Notes under the pieces: generated by a model
The model's input: only the letters and a program-made list of their open reading frames with translations
The model's database searches: none
What the model was told of the DNA's origin: nothing
Shown: in pieces, positions 1 through 10,025 of the stretch
Layout of the letters: each line of letters begins with the position of its first letter
How positions within the stretch are numbered: the stretch's first letter is position 1
NCBI GenBank assembly: GCA_964017065.1
Contig: OZ024786.1
Span: 14,255,742-14,319,741 of the forward strand
Origin: Haliclona indistincta
Lineage: Eukaryota > Porifera > Demospongiae > Haplosclerida > Chalinidae
Reading direction: 5' to 3'
DNA length: 64,000 nt
Program-made: the position numbers and the translations under genes

Positions 1-365
1 GAACTCGGATAGATCGCGTCCGCACTCGATCTGCAGAGATCCGGTTTTGGCGAATCTGGGTTGAACCCGGGTTAAGCCAACCCACATGCGTATGTGGGTT
101 GAACTGGGTTGAAACTGGGTTCGCCTAAGCACCGCCACGTGTACGCGCACTAGAGACGTTCCCTGAGCGCTCAAGCGCTAGAGAAAGACTTACTTTGTCA
201 AGAAGCTCTCGTGCTAGTGCTATAAACGCTACCTTAGACTGCCGCATGGACCTAACTCGCATCAATCCAGGTCGGGTGCGGACGCGCTAACCGAGTTCAA
301 CCCGGGTGAGTCGGGTTTGATTTTAACCCGGATTCGACCCGGGTTGTCAGTGCGGACACGGCTTA
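1..365. repeat. GC-rich inverted-repeat element, left edge cut by window
   Basis: Several copies of an AACCCGGGTT-type palindrome occur here in both orientations. Positions 1-25 (GAACTCGG..GCGTCCGCAC) are roughly the reverse complement of 275-298. A second GTGCGGACA block follows at about 350. The pattern fits a non-autonomous inverted-repeat transposon or a foldback repeat. No ORF was found. The following 366-659 is AT-rich and holds only the upstream region of the first secreted gene. Confidence 0.45.
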
Positions 366-659
366 ATGGTCATCATAATCTACCTACCTGCTAATCTTCA
401 TCCCTTTTGACTCTGTAAAACTTTCAATTTTCTTGTTCATGTCCTGTTTTGTTCAAATAGCATTACTTAGTCTGTCATTTTGCTGGCAAAGTAATTTTAG
501 TAAAAACTATGTCACAAAAGTTTGCATTCTGTCAAAAGAATGCTAACAGAATGTTGAATATAAACAACTGATAATCACTACAGAGATAAAAAGTGATTGA
601 CAGTTTCCTCATTACAACACTGTATCTTACTTCGAAACATCACAGTTGGATAGAGAGCA

Positions 660-1664
660 ATGGCTACTAAACTAGTCTGTCTACTGATCAGCTCTTACCT
701 GCTGTTGGCTGGTGACTATCATGTAGTGAGTGGGTTCACTCCAGTCACCTACTCTTCTCAGAGCTCTACTGCAGAATGTGGTCAGAGTGACCCTCTACAA
801 GATGACCAGTTGATGACAGTAATCAACCAGGTCCGTCAACAGCTTGGTCCTCCAGGATGCAACCCTCCTCGAAACAGATCTTGTCAGGAGATTCTCCACT
901 GCTTCCCATCAGCTCCCTCTGGCTACCACGAGATACGTGTTCCCAATGGCTCACTAGTACAGGTCTACTGTGACATGGAGGGGACCAACTGTGGAGGACA
1001 AGGAGGCTGGATGAGAGTGGCCCATGTTAATATGTCACAGGATGGTGCCAGTTGCCCTCAAGGACTGACACAGAAGAACATGTCAGGACTGACTCTCTGT
1101 GGACAGAGTTTCGGCACCGTATGTCAAGCAACATTGTTCTCTGCACTAGGTCTCAGCTACTCACGAGTGTGTGGCCAGTTACGAGGATACCAGTTTGGTA
1201 CAACCGATGCATTCCGTAGATACACTATCAACAATTCTATCCAGATTGATGATTACTATGTTGATGGGGCATCCATCACATACGATACTGCAGCACCTAA
1301 ACACATCTGGACATATGCTACTGGACTTTCCATTCAGAATCTTTGCAGTAATTGCAATTGTCCCTGCAATACTGGTAGTATTCTTCAGGTTCCTCCCTTC
1401 GTTGGTAATGACTACTACTGTGAGACTGGTAGCAATGTTCCTGGTATACCAACAAACACTTTCCTCCTCAATGATACTCTATGGGATGGGCAGCAGTGTG
1501 ATGGTGTGGAGGCTCCCTGCTGTACTCACCCCAACATGCCATGGTTCATCAAGACACTCGTTGAGACCACCACTGAGGATATTCAGCTGAGGCTGTGTAT
1601 TGATCAACCAATAGATGATGTTGAAGAAACCCTACTGCAGTTGATCGAACTGTATCTTTATTAG
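660..1664 (+). CDS. Secreted Cys-rich protein with fibrinogen-like N-terminal motif, copy 1
   Basis: This is an uninterrupted 334-residue ORF with no visible intron. Residues 1-25 form a signal peptide: MATK, a hydrophobic LVCLLISSYLLLAG core and a likely cut after VVSG. Around residues 75-120 lies CQEIL..PSAPSGYHEI...NGS..QVYCDMEG with a GGW, the pattern that opens fibrinogen-related and similar extracellular domains. The rest is Cys-rich, with CGQLRGYQF, YVDGASITYD, HIWTYA, VPPFVGNDYYCET, LWDGQQC and PWFIKTL, and it ends ELYLY. NRS, NGS and NMS sequons are present. I expect an extracellular, possibly carbohydrate- or self/non-self-binding protein; this function is inference. It is one of three intact paralogues. 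About 250 bp downstream lies a truncated copy, an arrangement repeated at 10026-11519. Confidence 0.85.
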   Translation: MATKLVCLLISSYLLLAGDYHVVSGFTPVTYSSQSSTAECGQSDPLQDDQLMTVINQVRQQLGPPGCNPPRNRSCQEILHCFPSAPSGYHEIRVPNGSLVQVYCDMEGTNCGGQGGWMRVAHVNMSQDGASCPQGLTQKNMSGLTLCGQSFGTVCQATLFSALGLSYSRVCGQLRGYQFGTTDAFRRYTINNSIQIDDYYVDGASITYDTAAPKHIWTYATGLSIQNLCSNCNCPCNTGSILQVPPFVGNDYYCETGSNVPGIPTNTFLLNDTLWDGQQCDGVEAPCCTHPNMPWFIKTLVETTTEDIQLRLCIDQPIDDVEETLLQLIELYLY

Positions 1665-1913
1665 CACATACTGTTATAGCACATCTGTATATCATTAATA
1701 GAACAACCAGGATTGTCTTCGTGTTTACAGTATCAAGCACAATAACACAAACAATGTTGTGAATAATCACAATGAACTGGTATGTTGCTTGTCCTGAGCA
1801 GGTATCCATGACAACAACATGTTTCTGGCATGTAAATAGTGTTCACAGTCATCTTTCGTAAATATTTACCAGAGGAGTAATCATTATTAGTATTGTTGGA
1901 AAATAAGCTATGC

Positions 1914-2069
1914 ATGGCTACTAAACTAGTCTGTCTACTGATCAGCTCTTACCTGCTGTTGGCTGGTGACTATCATGTAGTGAGTGGGTTCACTCCAGTC
2001 ACCTACTCTTCTCAGAGCTCTACTGCAGAATGTGGTCAGAGTGACCCTGTCAGGTTCATCAGAGGGTAG
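1914..2069 (+). pseudogene. 5' stub of the secreted Cys-rich family (truncated copy)
   Basis: A 51-codon ORF is nearly identical to residues 1-45 of the neighbouring intact gene (signal peptide through ECGQSDP). It then diverges to VRFIRG and a stop at 2067. The Cys-rich body is missing. It could make a short secreted peptide, but more likely it is a recombination stub. It follows the intact gene by 249 bp, as the stub at 11292 follows its intact gene. Confidence 0.7.
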
Positions 2070-3137
2070 GTCCTACAAAACTGAACCAGGTGACGCGCTA
2101 ACTCACGAACAGAGCCTTATGACTAAAATCCTTACAATTCATTTTCAAGCAAATAATTATCGACTTTAGCTTGTGTTGCACGTTTCAGCGCTTAGTTTTC
2201 AGCGAGCGACGAGAAAACCTGCCGACAGACAGACAGACAGATACATACACAACACGACTACTGTATGCCCCGTGGCTCCGCCCACCAAGGCATAAATATA
2301 CTGAGCAAGAGTGGATCCACTAATGCCTCACTAAACTGCTGGATTTTCCCTTCAGTTTCGTGCATCCAAGTAAATTTTACGGCAAAAAATTTCTTGGATG
2401 TTCTATAGCTTACAATTGTAGTCTAGTATAGCCTGCAGTGTATGTGTCCACTTCATTACTTTCAGTTGGTTACAAGAAGGTTTGCTTCCTGGAGCGCGCG
2501 CTGAAAGTTAAGCCCTGAAACTAGCAATGCAAGTAGAACACGGTATTATCTCGCTTTCGACCAAGTGAAAACTTTATACGAAGCTTAGTTCGTGAGTTAT
2601 GGCGCTATTTGCTCACTCGCGATTGATCATGGCTGTTGCTGGCGATCTGGAGTTCTTCAAACGCAAAGCTATCCACAGTTGACTACCTAGAAGCTGATAG
2701 GTTAGAATTTCACTTCAGGATAGCAGCGCAGGTCCAGAGAAATTGTGTAAGCAAGCTATTATAGAAGCTATTTCGCTCGTTTTCAGTATGCGTGTGCTGT
2801 GCTGAACATTGTAGACAAGCCCAGTTGAATTGTGGTTACACTGATTGGCTTCTGATTGCATAACTAAACCACTGCACTGTACAGAAATCCTGTATACACG
2901 CATCTGCAGTTGCTGTGTTTGTGGATATAGTGTCATTCCACCGAGGCATCTGCACCTTAGGTGCTTATTGGATATTGCACAATACACGTTTTCTCAAGTG
3001 ATAAATGTCAGTCCAATTCTCTATAAAGTAATGAGGCTAGGAGAGGCAGTTATGAGCAATAGTGTGTTTCTGGTCAATAACAGCTCTTGATCAGCAAGCG
3101 ACTGATTTCTCTTAGAAAAGACACAGCTCTGTGCTAG
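2070..3137. other. Intergenic, degenerate repeats, no gene
   Basis: No convincing coding region was found. The tract has a (CAGA)n run near 2225 and a degenerate inverted pair, with AACTCACGAAC near 2099 matching the complement of GTTCGTGAGTTATGGCGC near 2590. The segment about 2970-3090 recurs almost exactly at about 11650-11780, so it is part of a block duplicated with the gene cluster. Confidence 0.5.
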
Positions 3138-3421
3138 TAGTGCTGCAACGAGTACTCGGAATACTCGGGTACTCATTTAATACCATGCAATTGGTTAGTG
3201 GAAACCTACTCGTGAGTACCAATTATTCATAAGTGCACTAAAAAGTGCTACATACAGCCAGTCACACGTGTCATACACATGCTGTGTGAAGTCACTGAAT
3301 GTAGATTTTTGAACTAGAACCATCAAAATGTTGATTGATTGCCTTTATTGATTATTCGGTTACTCGCTCGTTTAGTGAATAGAGTGTTCGGTTATGTGTG
3401 AACAGCACTCGTTGCAGCACT
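3138..3421. mobile_element. hAT-like MITE
   Basis: The 284-bp unit starts TAGTGCTGCAACGAGT and ends ACTCGTTGCAGCACTA, a 16-bp terminal inverted repeat. TIRs of the form YAGTGCTGCAACG are typical of hAT transposons. It carries no ORF. The internal sequence repeats the CGAGTACTCG motif in both orientations. I could not define a clean 8-bp target duplication, because the flanks are GTGCTAG / CTAGCTAG. Confidence 0.65.
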
Positions 3422-3554
3422 ACTAGCTAGTTTGCAATTTTGGCACATACGTTCATAAGGGTAAAAAAAGTACCTATTCTGTACAGTATCAAGACGTTTA
3501 AAACTGTTCCACAACAGTGGGATAGACTACAAAGACTAGTACGTACAGTGAAGA

Positions 3555-3690
3555 TCAAAGTTTGTAGTCGTAGGCATATTGGCACAGTAACAGAGTATTC
3601 ATGGTAACTGCATGAATTTGGTTCAGACGATGTTCAGACTTATTTTTTACAAAAATAATCTGCAGCAGTATTACCACTTTTGAGACAGCC
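3555..3690 (+). promoter_or_regulatory. Conserved upstream block of the secreted-protein genes
   Basis: About 130 bp directly before the ATG at 3691 is shared with 5446-5573 and about 9895-10025. Shared words include TTGTAGTC.TAGGCATA.TGGCACAG, ATCCATGGTAACTGCATGA, TGTTCAGACTTA and TTTTACAAAAA. It probably holds the promoter and 5'UTR. The gene at 660 has a different upstream sequence, so that copy may be controlled differently. No clear TATA box was seen. Confidence 0.5.
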
Positions 3691-4659
3691 ATGGCTAAAC
3701 TAGTCTGTCTACTGATCAGCTCTTACCTGCTGTTGGCTGGTGACTATCATGTAGTGAGTGGGTTCACTCCAGTCACCTTCTCTTCTCAGAGCTCTAACGA
3801 CTGCGGTCTTCAAGATGACCAGTTGATGGAAGCACTCAGCAAGATCCATCAGGAGCTAGGTCCTCCAGGATGCAACCCTCCTCGAAACAGATCTTGTCAG
3901 GAGATTCTCTACTGCCATCCATCAGCTCCCTCAGGCTACCACGAGATACGTGTTCCCAATGGCTCACTAGTACAGGTCTACTGTGACATGGAGGGGACCA
4001 ACTGTGGAGGACAAGGAGGCTGGATGAGAGTGGCCCATGTTAATATGCAAGATGGTGCCAGTTGCCCTCAAGGGCTGACAGAAAAATTCATGTCTGAATT
4101 AACTCTCTGTGGACAGAATGCTGCTGGTTGTGAAGGAACATTGTTCTCTACACTAGGTCTCTGCTACTCACGAGTGTGTGGCCAGCTACGAGGATACCAG
4201 TTTGCTACTCCTGATGGATTCGCACCTTACTTTCATAATAACAATGTACAACTTAATGAAGGCTACGTTGATGGAGTGTCCATCACATATGATACTGCAT
4301 CACCCAAACACATCTGGACATATGCTGTTGGGTACGGTCTTGCTCAAGAAATTACAGCATGTCCCTGTAATTTTGGTGGTACTGCTATAGTTCCTCCCTA
4401 TGTTGGCAATGACTACTACTGTGAGACTGGTAACAATGTAACTAGTGCCTTTTCGGGATTTCTTCCTGATGATCCTCTGTGGGATGGGCAGCAGTGTCCT
4501 GGTGTGGAGGCTCCCTGCTGTACTCATCCCAACATGCCATGGTTCATCAAGACACTCGGTGACACCACCACTGAAGATATTCAGCTGAGACCATGTAGTG
4601 ATGAATCACTTAGTAGTGAACAGACTCTACTGCAGTTGATCGAACTATATGTGTACTAA
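3691..4659 (+). CDS. Secreted Cys-rich protein with fibrinogen-like N-terminal motif, copy 2
   Basis: A single-exon 322-residue ORF starts at MAKLVCLL with the same signal peptide as the copy at 660. The SGYHEIRVPNGSLVQVYCDM stretch is identical to its paralogues. The middle has diverged: shorter loops after SSN, no Ser-Gln in VNMQDG, and a CEGTLFSTLGLCYSRVC segment with an extra Cys. The C-terminal part again has YVDGVSITYD, VPPYVGNDYYCETGNN, LWDGQQC, PWFIKTL and a final ELYVY. Length and Cys pattern are kept, so it is probably functional. It lies between the stub at 1914 and the fragment at 5363. Confidence 0.85.
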   Translation: MAKLVCLLISSYLLLAGDYHVVSGFTPVTFSSQSSNDCGLQDDQLMEALSKIHQELGPPGCNPPRNRSCQEILYCHPSAPSGYHEIRVPNGSLVQVYCDMEGTNCGGQGGWMRVAHVNMQDGASCPQGLTEKFMSELTLCGQNAAGCEGTLFSTLGLCYSRVCGQLRGYQFATPDGFAPYFHNNNVQLNEGYVDGVSITYDTASPKHIWTYAVGYGLAQEITACPCNFGGTAIVPPYVGNDYYCETGNNVTSAFSGFLPDDPLWDGQQCPGVEAPCCTHPNMPWFIKTLGDTTTEDIQLRPCSDESLSSEQTLLQLIELYVY

Positions 4660-5362
4660 CGCAAACATGACTATCGTGCTTCATATTTGTATTTCATGAT
4701 GTGTATTTTGATTGTTTTGAACACAATATAGCAATTGCTAGACTGATACTACTAGGACGTAGTGAGTGTTAAGATGGCCGCAAACACACTTCACGTCAAC
4801 GATCTTTGATGGAGGTATGCTCTAAATCAGTTAAAGCATTGTTGTTTGTGCTTACTTGCATACAGTACTCCAACCATGTACATAACAGTTTGTTCAGTAA
4901 TGACATGATAAGTCACACACTGAACAGTGAAATGAAATGAGAACAAGTTATAGAAAACATATTCTGTTACAATTGAAACTAAAAATCGCAACAACAGCTT
5001 GTAATACAGTGTCGGTGAAATGTCAATGCAGTCACAAGCATTGGAGGTTGAGTTTGAACCAGAAAGCGGGAGTGAGAACAAAGCAGAAGAATTGAAGCGT
5101 CTGTAAGAAACACTCAAGGATATCCATTTGGCTGTTGACAGCAATCGAAATGATTACGAAATGGACGTGGTTTATTAGTACAAAAATGTATACCATCACC
5201 TATACACACACAACAAAAATAACAAGACTATAAGCTAGGATGTCAGGTAACTACTAAAAGAAAACCATACAGCTCTGCACAGTACAGGAAAATGAGGACA
5301 AAATAATATAAAAATTGGTAGAAATGGCTGCTGGTGACTATCATGCACTCTACCTACTTTAG
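4660..5362. other. Intergenic, duplicated flank sequence, no gene
   Basis: No gene was recognised. Positions 5208-5362 (GACTATAAGCTAGGATGTCAGGTA ... GCTGCTGGTGACTATCATGC) match sequence split between 7530-7575 and 9765-9865. This is therefore the uninterrupted version of the site into which the 2.2-kb palindrome at about 7577-9756 inserted. Confidence 0.55.
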
Positions 5363-5448
5363 ACAGATCTTGTCAGGAGATTCTCTACTGCTTCCCATCA
5401 GCTCCCTCAGGCTACCACAAGATACATATTCCCAATGGCTCACTAGTA
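5363..5448 (+). pseudogene. Internal fragment of the secreted Cys-rich family
   Basis: This 86-bp piece matches codons around CQEILYCFPSAPSGYH of the intact genes, with CACAAGATACATATT in place of CACGAGATACGTGTT. It begins abruptly after ACTTTAG and ends at the CTCACTAGTA equivalent. It is an isolated gene fragment without a start. Confidence 0.7.
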
Positions 5449-5573
5449 AAGTTTGTAGTCTTAGGCACACTGGCACAGAAACAGGGTATCCATGGTAACT
5501 GCATGAGTTTGGCAAGTAAATGATGTTCAGACTTACTTTTTACAAAAAAATACACTGCAGCAGTTTGACAGCC

Positions 5574-5738
5574 ATGGCTACTAAACTAGTCTGTCTACTG
5601 ATCAGCTCTTACCTGCTGTTGGCTGGTGACTATCATGTAGTGAGTGGGTTCACTCACTCTCTACTGCAGAATGTGGTCAGAGTGACCCTGTCAAGTCTGC
5701 AAGAGGGTAGGTCCTCCAGGAAGCAAACCTCCTCATAA
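5574..5738 (+). pseudogene. 5' stub of the secreted Cys-rich family
   Basis: It starts with the intact signal-peptide block MATKLVCLL..HVVSGFT. A short deletion after TTCACTC shifts the frame, so the text reads HSLLQNVVRV instead of SSQSSTAECG. The ORF then stops at 5738. The conserved upstream block is present at 5446-5573, so it may still be transcribed. It lacks the Cys-rich body. Confidence 0.7.
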
Positions 5739-5867
5739 CCGTAATGAGATAAACACATTACACTGCTGGCTATAACTTTTAGCTACAGAACATTCGTTAA
5801 TCAATAGATAATGCTTTTAGCAACAGTACATAATATAGTGTAGAGATTATTTGCTACGTCCACAATT

Positions 5868-5985
5868 ATTGTTAGAAGAGGAATCGTGGTAGCGTTTGCC
5901 GTAGCACTGAAACAATGATTATTATGAAAATCATCATTGTTTCAGTGCTACGGCAAACGCTACCACGATTCCTCTTCTAACAATA
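5868..5985. repeat. Near-perfect 118-bp hairpin
   Basis: The arm starting ATTGTTAGAAGAGGAATCG is repeated in reverse complement, ending CGATTCCTCTTCTAACAAT, with a loop of about 9 nt (TTATGAAAA). The words before and after it (CAACAGTACATAATAT at 5821, CAATAGTACATAATAT at 5981) form an imperfect direct repeat, as expected for an insertion. Confidence 0.75.
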
Positions 5986-6001
5986 GTACATAATATCTTA
6001 A

Positions 6002-6730
6002 GGTTACGGAATACACCACGCCCACTTACAAGCAAGCTGAAATGGTTGCCTGAAAAAAACACTCGTAGAATCGCGCTTGTTGGTTTGGCTGAATATAGCG
6101 CTGCATATCCAGTTAGAGCAAAGACTGCACTTCGTCTTCAGCAAAAACGGTGGCTAGACGCGCTACCATAGTGCGTTACGAAGTACACGAAGTAACGAGC
6201 AGCTTCGTCAACTAAGAAATCGAAATTCTCGTTGTGGGCACTCTGTAGCACGACTAGACTTGGCATGCAGCTAGACAGCTTAGTTATCTAGGGACCCACG
6301 GATCCTTTTTTCGATATCGGCTTTAGTTGCCGAGTTATGTTCACGCATACACTCGAAAATTAGCTTTGACAAGCTTTTCGAGTGTTTGTTTGAACATAAC
6401 TCGGCAACTAAAGCTGATATCGAAAAAAGGATCCATGGGTCCCTAGATAACTAAGCTGTCTAGCTGCATGCCAAGTCTAGTCGTGCTACAGAGTGCCCAC
6501 AACGAGAATTTCGATTCCTTAGTTGACGAAGCTGCTCGTTACTTCGTGTACTTCGTAACGCACTATGGTAGCGCGTCTAGCCACCGTTTTTGCTGAAGAC
6601 GAAGTGCAGTCTTTGCTCTAACTGGATATGCAGCGCTATATTCAGCCAAACCAACAAGCGCGATGCTACGAGTGTTTTTTTCAGGCAACCATTTCTTTCT
6701 GCTCATAAGTGGGCATGGTATCCCGTAACC
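6002..6730. mobile_element. 729-bp palindromic MITE with TTAA target site
   Basis: The ends are GGTTACGGAATAC and GTATCCCGTAACC, flanked on both sides by TTAA (5998-6001 and 6731-6734). The two arms of about 360 bp are nearly perfect reverse complements meeting at a small loop near 6365-6375. TTAA duplication is typical of piggyBac and Kolobok elements. There is no coding capacity. Confidence 0.75.
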
Positions 6731-8283
6731 TTAAAGAACGCCAATTCCCACTGTAGAAACACTCTCGGGAAAGTAACATGACCAGCACGTGAGATATGTT
6801 ACGCATTGTGACGAAAACGTGTTGCACAATTCCATGACGACATCACGATGAAGAGTGTCCTGCAAGAAGCAAGCGATCATGATGGCCATGATGGAAAATA
6901 CAGCTACTCAGGGCTCTAATGACAAGATACTGCTAACAAGCGAGCGTCCTTCAGTCTTTGAACATCGACATTGTGACAAACGCGCTCAGACAGATCGAGC
7001 TCACTGCTACTCCAATTGTTCTATAAAAATGCAAGACGAGCACACGTTTCTTCTCTCTCGGCCTTTGTCGTGTCTACCTCACTATATTCTCGCCTGCATC
7101 AGTCCAAATATCGTCTAAAAAGCTTGTCTAGCATCGTTGCTGAACATCGATGACGTCACTGACTAGCCTGCAGTGTAGGTGTATACATAATCAGATCACG
7201 TTTCTGTCACATTACTTTCCCGAGAGTGTTTCTCCAGTGGCAATTGGCGTTTGATACTCACTGTAAGATATTATGTACTCTTGTTAAAATCATTATCTAT
7301 TGATTAACGAACAGTGAACATTGAGATGTACTCATGATGCTGGATATAAAATTGAATGAAGATTTTTTAGACGTTGGTGTAAAACATTCCACAGTTTCAT
7401 GAGGCTACAACGATAAGCTCATCATGTGAAGTTTACTATCGCCAATAATGGGTGTAGCCAACAATATTATGTACTCAAAGATTTTTTTATTTAGCAAGGG
7501 CATTGCAACGTCGCCTAAATATTGGAAGACTATAAGCTAGGATGTCAGGTACCTACTAACAGAAGAAACTATTAGTAGAGCAAATATGTGCAACAATTGT
7601 GCTTTTTACGATAAAAGCATGAAACTTTGCACCGGAGCTAAAGGATTATATTATGAAGATTTTTAGCTATGGGGCATCACAGATATTTTCCGTGAGATAA
7701 ATTAGCACCTCTTTAAAAATCGTCATGAATAATTATCATAATTGCAATAATAATAAGATAGAGGAGGAAAATACACTAGTAAATTAGTTAGAGATGGAAG
7801 AAAGGTCTAGTTAGTGCAGCTGCCACCACAAAACCAGAGTGATGTGCACGATAGAGCAGCTTTTTTTGCATTTGCAGCAACCTCTGCAGCTTTTCTTGCA
7901 GCTGCACTTTATTAGTTCTCTACAAGCTTGTGCAGCTTCTGGTAGTGTTGTCCATTGTGCTTCCCATCCTTCATCAGCCTTCTTCCACCCTCATTCATTT
8001 GGTGACGGAAGTTCAGGAGCCTTGATTGCCATCTGTGCCCAGCATAACCAGCCCTCTTGATGTGATCAGTTAGTGCAGCATGTGTAGGTGGCAAGTTTTC
8101 AATTGCTCTCCTTTTAAGCTGTTTTCTAGCCTGATTGACACACTCTTAGCTGCTCAGTGGAACTATCATACTCCAAGATGACAAATCGCTCAAGTAGTCC
8201 AAGCCATTCTTGAATAGAATTTCTTTTTCAACTTAAACATGTCTCTTCTGACTATCTTTGCAGCCTTGGCAAAATGAATGGCA

Positions 8284-8623
8284 TCATAGTGCAGAACCGA
8301 TATCTTTGTTATAAATGAGGACCACATCTCGTCCTTGTTTATGAGCTTCCATTTCCATTTCAGGAAAATATGCCAATATTCTGTCTTTCAGCTTGTTGGA
8401 GTGAACGCGTCCAGATAATATATTCGTTCCAAGTTGGTTTAGCCTCTTGCCATAGAGGACCGTCACTTTGTCTCACCTTGACGCATAATTCAAGAGTTGC
8501 TACTTTGCTTAAGGACCTTCCAGGAAAGACAGGCTTACCACAAAAGAAACACTTATCAATGGGTGTATGCAATTCTGAACAGCAAAGTGCTATAAAACTG
8601 CAAGATGAGTAGCTGCTTGCCAA
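8284..8623 (-). pseudogene. Decayed transposon-associated ORF, left arm
   Basis: On the minus strand, 8623 downward reads SELHTPIDKCFFCGKPVF and KVATLELCVKVRQSDGPLW. A frame change leads to VLYGKRLNQLGTNI, HSNKLKDRILAYFPEMEMEA and GRDVVLIYNKDIGSAL. The frame breaks mark it as inactive. CxxC plus the downstream conserved block suggests a transposon accessory protein of unknown function. Confidence 0.5.
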
Positions 8624-8695
8624 ACTTATAGCTCAGGTGACAGAGAGAGAGAGATTCAGAAACAAAAAAATTGTCAAGAGTTTGATGCTGATTAT

Positions 8696-9112
8696 GTGAA
8701 CCATGGTATAGCATTTGCTGAATTAGTGTCGTACATGGAAGAGACATGCAAAGATTACCTTATTGCACCTGTCTTCAAATTAAAAGATCTGACGGTCCTC
8801 TATGGCATGAGGCTAAACCAACTTGGAACGAATATATCTGGATGCGTTCACTCCAACAAGCTGAAAGACAGAATATTGGCATATTTTCCTGACATGGAAA
8901 TGGAAGCTCATAGACAAGGACGAGATGTGGTCCTCATTTATAACAAATATATTGGTTCTGCACTGAGGAAGGCTTGTGAGCATGATGCTGACAATGATGC
9001 TGACAATGATGCCATTCATCTTGCCAAGGCTGCAAAGATAGTAAGAAGAGACATGTTTAAGTTGAAAAACAAATTCTATTCAAGAATGGCTTGGACTACT
9101 TGGACTACTTGA
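8696..9112 (+). pseudogene. Decayed transposon-associated ORF, right arm
   Basis: A 139-codon open stretch without a proper ATG (it opens at GTG) encodes ELVSYMEETCKDYLIAPVF, then the same NKLKDRILAYFPDMEME...GRDVVLIYNK...AAKIVRRDMFKLK block as the left arm. It ends in TTWTT. It is the mirror copy of the ORF at 8284-8466. Confidence 0.5.
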
Positions 9113-9894
9113 GCGATTTGTCATCTTGCTGTATGATAGTTCCAGCAGCTAAGAGTGTGTCACAGCAGCTAAGAGTGTGTCAATCAGGCTAGAAAACAAC
9201 TTAAAGGGAGAGCAATTGAAAACTTGCCACCTACACATGCTGCACTAACTGATCACATCAAGAGGGCTGGTTACCAAGCTGGTTACTGCTGGTCACAGAT
9301 AGCAATCAAGGCTCCTGAACTTCCATCACCAAATGAATGAGGGTGGAAGAAGGCTGATGAAGGATGGGAAGCACAATGGACAACACTACCAGAAGCTGCA
9401 CAAGCTTGTAGAGAACTAATAAAGTGCAGCTGCAAGAAAAGCTGCAGAGGTTGCTGCAAATGCAAAAAAAGCTGCTCTATCGTGCACATCACTCTGGTTT
9501 TGTGGTGGCAGCTGCACTAACTAGACCTTTCTTCCATCTCTAACTAATTTACTAGTGTATTTTCCTCCTCTATCTTATTATTATTGCAATTATGATAATT
9601 ATTCATGACGATTTTTAAAGAGGTGCTAATTTATCTCACGGAAAATATCTGTGATGCCCCTATATCTAAAATCTTCATAATATAATGCTTTAGCTCGGTG
9701 CAAAGTTTCATGCTTTTATCGTAAAAAGCACAATTCTTACAAATACTGCACATATTTCCTGTACTATATAGAGCTCTGCACAGTAACGGGAAATGAGGAC
9801 GAAATAATATAAAAATTGGTAGAAATGGCTGCTGGTGACTATCATGCACTCTACCTACTTTAGATGAGTAGAGTGCCTTAGAAAGGTCAAAGTT

Positions 9895-10025
9895 GGTAGT
9901 CTTAGGCATACTGGCACAGTAGCAGGGTATCCATGGTAACTGCATGAGTTTGGCAAGTAAATAATGTTCAGACTTACTTTTTACAAAAAATACACTGCAC
10001 CAGTTTGACTACTTTTGAGACAGCC
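9895..10025 (+). promoter_or_regulatory. Conserved upstream block of the third secreted gene
   Basis: It is nearly identical to 5446-5573 and to the block before 3691: AGTCTTAGGCATACTGGCACAG, ATCCATGGTAACTGCATGAG, ATGTTCAGACTTAC and GAGACAGCC before the ATG. This is the likely promoter and 5'UTR. Confidence 0.5.

Larger units (their letters stand above)
5793..7310. mobile_element. Nested palindromic (foldback) element with outer arms
   Basis: The outer arms are 5793-5836 (TTCGTTAATCAATAGATAATG..AGTACATAATAT) and 7268-7310 in inverse orientation. Inside lie a 118-bp hairpin (5868-5985), a 729-bp hairpin (6002-6730) and a third inverted pair, 6736-6780 against 7209-7250 (CGGGAAAGTAACATG / CATTACTTTCCCG). 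The structure fits foldback transposons inserted within one another. The ORFs at 6590-6781 and 6855-7118 lie inside the palindromes and look non-coding. Confidence 0.6.
7577..9756. mobile_element. 2.2-kb long-inverted-repeat element with decayed transposon ORFs
   Basis: Arms of about 890-970 bp (7577-8466 and about 8789-9756) are near reverse complements around a unique core (8467-8788). Both arms carry the same broken coding sequence: minus strand at 8284-8466 and plus strand within 8696-9112 (LNQLGTNI, NKLKDRILAYFPDMEMEAH, GRDVVLIYNKYIGSAL, HLAKAAKIVRRDMF). The core holds a CFFCGKPVFPGRSL zinc-knuckle-like piece on the minus strand. I have seen similar conserved text in transposon-associated proteins of marine invertebrates, but I cannot name the family. 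The uninterrupted target is visible at 5208-5362. Confidence 0.6.

Noticed and set aside
6590..7118. Two small plus-strand ORFs
   Set aside because: They lie across arms of palindromic elements, have no domain, and show no conservation outside the repeat.
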